Assembly (NCBI GenBank): GCA_938017985.1
Contig: CALIKS010000001.1
Coordinates: forward strand, 86,745 to 150,744
DNA: 64,000 nt
Reading direction: 5' to 3'
Source of the DNA: an uncultured archaeon
GTDB taxonomy: Archaea > Thermoproteota > Nitrososphaeria_A > Caldarchaeales > Calditenuaceae
Shown here: positions 60,360-64,000 of the stretch, piece by piece
Layout: the number at the start of each line of letters is the position of its first letter
How positions within the stretch are numbered: position 1 is the stretch's first letter
Program-made: the position numbers and the translations under genes
Notes under the pieces: generated by a model
The model's database searches: none
What the model was told of the DNA's origin: nothing
The model's input: only the letters and a program-made list of their open reading frames with translations

Positions 60360-60758
60360 TTATCTATAGCTTTTCTGTTTAAATCTTCTCGCTGACCTTC
60401 TATTAGGCTTCTTTGGTTCAGTCCTTCTGGGGTCTCCTGCTAATAAATGCCTATCAAACTGAAGAATCTTGGATTTAAGAGCCTCCGAATGGGTCGCCAA
60501 TGCCCTTGCAATCGCCATCGCACAAGCATCTGCCTGACCGATTATTCCTCCTCCCTTTACGTCAATTACAAAGTCGTGCGTCTTCACGAATTTATCATCG
60601 AATCTAAGAGGCAGCAGAACTTTTTCACGCACAATTTCATTACCATAAAGCTCTGCTGGTATACCATTAATGTAGACTCTTCCCTCGCCAGGCACGACTC
60701 TAAGCCTCGCTCGTGATTCTTTTCTTGCACCTACGAATATTTGCGCTGCCTTGACCAA
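60360..60758 (-). CDS. rps9: 30S ribosomal protein S9
   Basis: 'GARKESRARLRVVPGEGRVYINGIP', 'GGGIIGQADACAMAIARAL', 'DPRRTEPKKPNRRSARRFKQKSYR'. Confidence 0.96.
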   Translation of the reverse strand: MVKAAQIFVGARKESRARLRVVPGEGRVYINGIPAELYGNEIVREKVLLPLRFDDKFVKTHDFVIDVKGGGIIGQADACAMAIARALATHSEALKSKILQFDRHLLAGDPRRTEPKKPNRRSARRFKQKSYR

Positions 60759-60827
60759 TGGTCTCGAGAGTAATTATGAATATCTAGTTTATATATGCAT
60801 TTTCAAGACATTAATTATTAGGAGGAA

Positions 60828-61256
60828 ATGAGTAATAGCTTTAGGACTGACGAATATATAATAGATGTCTGGCTGACTGAACGGATTAAGGACATCGGAG
60901 TCAAAATTCCAACTAAAAGATTATCGCTCAGGGAGCTATTATCAATGGACGTCCCCTTCGTCCCTTTAATGGACGGCAATAAACACTTCTTCAATAAAAA
61001 GGATTTAGAAAAAGCTGCAGAAGTATTGGGTGAAAAATTTCTAAGTGCTGAAGTTTTTCCTATTATTTTTGTTTCAAAAAGAAGTGAGTGTTGTGATTTT
61101 TATATCCTCAGAGGCGAGTGGGTAGATGAGGTCTTCAGGAGACTCGTAGGAATATCGTCAGTAAATAAGATGCCTAATGGACAACCATATACCTATAAGT
61201 CACTTGTCTTAGAATTCATTAAAAAATATCCATCACTGGCTATTATTACATTATAG
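60828..61256 (+). CDS. DUF61-like conserved hypothetical protein
   Basis: 'TKRLSLRELLSMDVPFVPLMDGNKHFFNKKDLEKAAEVL'. Confidence 0.7.
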   Translation: MSNSFRTDEYIIDVWLTERIKDIGVKIPTKRLSLRELLSMDVPFVPLMDGNKHFFNKKDLEKAAEVLGEKFLSAEVFPIIFVSKRSECCDFYILRGEWVDEVFRRLVGISSVNKMPNGQPYTYKSLVLEFIKKYPSLAIITL

Positions 61257-61328
61257 CTATCGCAAGGCGATTAATCAAGTAGTAAATCACGTATTTTTAA
61301 ATAATGCCAATGCTCTATAATTAACAGT

Positions 61329-62825
61329 ATGAGTGCCAGAATACCATTACAGAGAGTAGCGAGTAATGTTTGGCTAATTCCACAGGATTTTAGGAGCGAT
61401 ATGAAGGCTCCGGTATACGTATATGCGTCTGAGAAATTACTACAGAAAATGCTTGGGGACAGGACATTGGTACAGGCAGTAAATGTATCTACTCTTCCTG
61501 GAGTTATGAAACATGTAGCAGTATTGCCAGATGCACATGAAGGGTATGGCTTTCCAATAGGCGGGGTTGCAGCTATGGATGCGACAGAAGGTGTTGTCTC
61601 ACCAGGCGGCGTAGGATACGATATTAATTGCGGTGTTAGGTTAATGGTCACAAATCTTCATGTAAAGGATGTACTGCCAAAGATAAGAGAACTAATCAAT
61701 ACTATATTTCTAAACGTTCCTGCTGGTCTTGGTTCTCGTCGGAGCGATTTCAGAGTTACTCATAGCGATCTTGACAAAATTGTTTTGGAAGGTGCTAGAT
61801 ACATTATTGATAAGTATGGACTAGGATGGAGTGACGATTATAAATATATAGAAGAGGAAGGAGCGTATCCTAGGCATAAGTCAGGAGATATACCTGACCC
61901 TGACCCCTCTATCGTTTCCAGAGAAGCAAAAAGCAGAGGAGAAGCACAGATTGGGACTCTTGGCAGCGGTAATCACTTCTTAGAGATACAGAAAGTCGAA
62001 AAAATATTTGACCCCAGCGTTGCAAAAGTAATGGGAATTTATGAAGAGGGGCAAATTACTGTACTAATACACACGGGAAGCAGAGGTTATGGGCATCAAA
62101 TATGCAGTGATTTTCTCAGAGTCATGGAGCGTGCAGTAAGTAAGTATGATATAAGGCTGCCAGACAGGGAGCTTGCATGTGCTCCAGCGAGCAGCCCTGA
62201 GGCAGCTCAATATCTAAAGGCGTTTGGATGCGCGGTAAACTTTGCCTTTGCTAATAGACAGGCTATTAGCCATTGGGTTAGGCAGAGTTTCGAACACGTC
62301 TTTAAACAATCATCAGACTCCCTATCAATGAAGATTGTTTATGATGTTGCTCATAATATCGTAAAGCTTGAAAAACATAAAGTAGATGGCGAAATGAGAT
62401 CAGTCTTTGTTCATAGAAAAGGAGCAACAAGGAGTTTTCCCGGAAAAGTTGAGTACTATAGCGACATGATACCTATATCGTATCGAGATTATGGTCAACC
62501 AGTATTTTTACCAGGAAGCATGGGTACAGCAAGCTGGGTATTGATTGGTGATCCTAACTCATTACAATTAAGCTTTGGAAGTACGGCGCATGGAGCCGGT
62601 CGCCAAATGAGTAGAGCAAGCGCAAAACGACAATACAGAGGTGACAGTGTAGTCCGATTACTTGAGAGCAAGGGAATATACGTGAAGGGAGACACCATGG
62701 ATACAATAGTTGAAGAAGTCCCAGACGCATATAAAGACCCAGACGAAGTCGTAGAGGTAGCGCATCAAGTAGGACTAAGCAGAAAAGTAGCCCGACTAGT
62801 GCCACTAGGCGTAGTGAAAGGCTAA
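61329..62825 (+). CDS. rtcB: RtcB tRNA-splicing ligase
   Basis: 'LPDAHEGYGFPIGGVAAMDATEGVVSPGGVGYDINCGVRLM', 'GTLGSGNHFLEIQ', 'HGAGRQMSRASAKR'. Confidence 0.97.
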   Translation: MSARIPLQRVASNVWLIPQDFRSDMKAPVYVYASEKLLQKMLGDRTLVQAVNVSTLPGVMKHVAVLPDAHEGYGFPIGGVAAMDATEGVVSPGGVGYDINCGVRLMVTNLHVKDVLPKIRELINTIFLNVPAGLGSRRSDFRVTHSDLDKIVLEGARYIIDKYGLGWSDDYKYIEEEGAYPRHKSGDIPDPDPSIVSREAKSRGEAQIGTLGSGNHFLEIQKVEKIFDPSVAKVMGIYEEGQITVLIHTGSRGYGHQICSDFLRVMERAVSKYDIRLPDRELACAPASSPEAAQYLKAFGCAVNFAFANRQAISHWVRQSFEHVFKQSSDSLSMKIVYDVAHNIVKLEKHKVDGEMRSVFVHRKGATRSFPGKVEYYSDMIPISYRDYGQPVFLPGSMGTASWVLIGDPNSLQLSFGSTAHGAGRQMSRASAKRQYRGDSVVRLLESKGIYVKGDTMDTIVEEVPDAYKDPDEVVEVAHQVGLSRKVARLVPLGVVKG

Positions 62826-62828
62826 ATT

Positions 62829-63989
62829 TTATTCTAAATAGTCAGTCTCCAGTATAAAGCTCAGTAAATATGTGTTTTTAAGGTCTTCTACAGTCACTCT
62901 CTCGATAATTGAGCCAAGTCTATCAGTAATTACTTTACGCCAATTAGGATTGGAAAGGTCAATTGAGATTCTAGATGCCTCTACTGCTATATCGATCGGA
63001 TCAAAGTCTCTTCTAAGCCCAATTAACTTCTCTACTTCGTTTAGCGGCAGATCTTTAAGAAGCTTTTCTGAGACCTTATTCTTGAGTTCAACCAATGAGC
63101 CCGTCATTTCTATTCCTAATAATTTGGTCTCGAGCGACTTCAACTTTAAGCCTGTAAAAACTGACTTTAATAATTTTGTATCGTAAACATACACGTTAAA
63201 GTTTTCGTCAATTCTTTTAGAAATTATGGCTGAAACTTCTAAATATGAGTCGTCTGTACCCTCTGGTGTCTTAAAACCTATTGGCACATAAAACTTCTCA
63301 CCATCATAGACTCCAATGCAATATATTAAGAATAAACCATTCTTGTCAAGTGCGTAAGTATTTGCCGTAATCACTAATCTTTTATGAGATTTATTAGGTA
63401 ATGGTATCATTATCTCCTTTTCTCCTAATGATAATTTCATAGTCTTCCTAAGGAGTATTTGGTCAATTATCTTTAGTGAATAATACTTAGCAACACTCCA
63501 ATCCATACCTCGTGAAATCCACGTTGAGTATGCTATTTCATTAATTTCTTCCAGTAAAACCTCGTCCAGCTCGTCTGGTTGATATTCCTCAATCTTCCTT
63601 TTTAGTGCCATCCAGTCCAATATTTCTAAAACACCCGCTGACTCGGTTTCATGAATCGTTATGAATTTTCTATCTCCAACCATCACAACATCGTATTCAA
63701 TAGTATCAAATGGAATGGAAAATATCCTTCTCATCGATAACTCTATGAATGCCAAACCAAGTCTTAATAGGTTTGGATCATCCAAAGGGTCCACTTCTAG
63801 CATCATTCCATAAGTATAATCCGTATAGATGCCATTCGTGATTGCTGGAACAACAATACTCTTAACATCATGACTAATTACAGTATTGTTTCCCACTACA
63901 TAGTATCTATAGTGTTTACTTCTGAGTCTCCACTCTACATGATTTGGAATCTTTACATACTTATTAAATCCTTCAGGTGCTTTTACCAC
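62829..63989 (-). CDS. Hypothetical protein, 386 aa, family not recognised
   Basis: Long uninterrupted ORF with coding-like composition, convergent to rtcB. Confidence 0.65.
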   Translation of the reverse strand: MVKAPEGFNKYVKIPNHVEWRLRSKHYRYYVVGNNTVISHDVKSIVVPAITNGIYTDYTYGMMLEVDPLDDPNLLRLGLAFIELSMRRIFSIPFDTIEYDVVMVGDRKFITIHETESAGVLEILDWMALKRKIEEYQPDELDEVLLEEINEIAYSTWISRGMDWSVAKYYSLKIIDQILLRKTMKLSLGEKEIMIPLPNKSHKRLVITANTYALDKNGLFLIYCIGVYDGEKFYVPIGFKTPEGTDDSYLEVSAIISKRIDENFNVYVYDTKLLKSVFTGLKLKSLETKLLGIEMTGSLVELKNKVSEKLLKDLPLNEVEKLIGLRRDFDPIDIAVEASRISIDLSNPNWRKVITDRLGSIIERVTVEDLKNTYLLSFILETDYLE

Positions 63990-64000
63990 GCATTGAACAA

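Noticed and set aside
1-64000. CRISPR array, rRNA operon, prophage or intact IS element
   Set aside because: No regularly spaced repeats, rRNA signatures, integrase or intact transposase genes were recognised.

Overview
Archaeal chromosomal window, dense and mostly housekeeping, low-to-moderate GC. The gene content (single FtsZ with an adjacent RHH regulator, histone, RadA, HerA/NurA, thermosome, CtaB-like heme O synthase, a TackOD1-like zinc-ribbon protein) suggests a TACK/Thaumarchaeota-Aigarchaeota-like lineage; this placement is inference only. Contents: the end of an A-type ATP synthase cluster with two interleaved tRNAs (Arg-CCG, Phe-GAA), two facing glycolate/D-lactate oxidase-type modules, aminoacyl-tRNA synthetases (Val, Met, Thr), RHH-FtsZ, HerA-NurA, S7/EF-1alpha/S10, adenylate kinase, histone, tRNA-Glu(UUC), thermosome, endonuclease IV, DNA ligase, a large secreted repeat protein with an overlapping signal peptidase gene, RPA, glycine cleavage (gcvPA/PB/T), TIM, glutamine synthetase, a minimal SufC/SufB-D pair, the S9-RpoN-enolase-S2 cluster, and RtcB. 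No CRISPR array, rRNA or intact mobile element was seen. I did not find a convincing new defence-type system. The strongest anomalies are: (1) a MetRS gene whose first ~75 conserved codons, including the HIGH motif, are open but lack any ATG/GTG/TTG start, apparently from a 1-nt deletion; (2) a gene after DNA ligase whose reading frame seems to begin at CTG, with ideal Shine-Dalgarno spacing and overlapping the ligase stop; (3) an 11-bp inverted repeat directly upstream of the RHH-ftsZ pair; (4) a 10-repeat secreted protein overlapping a signal peptidase gene; (5) a possible metal-related pair of exported/membrane proteins.
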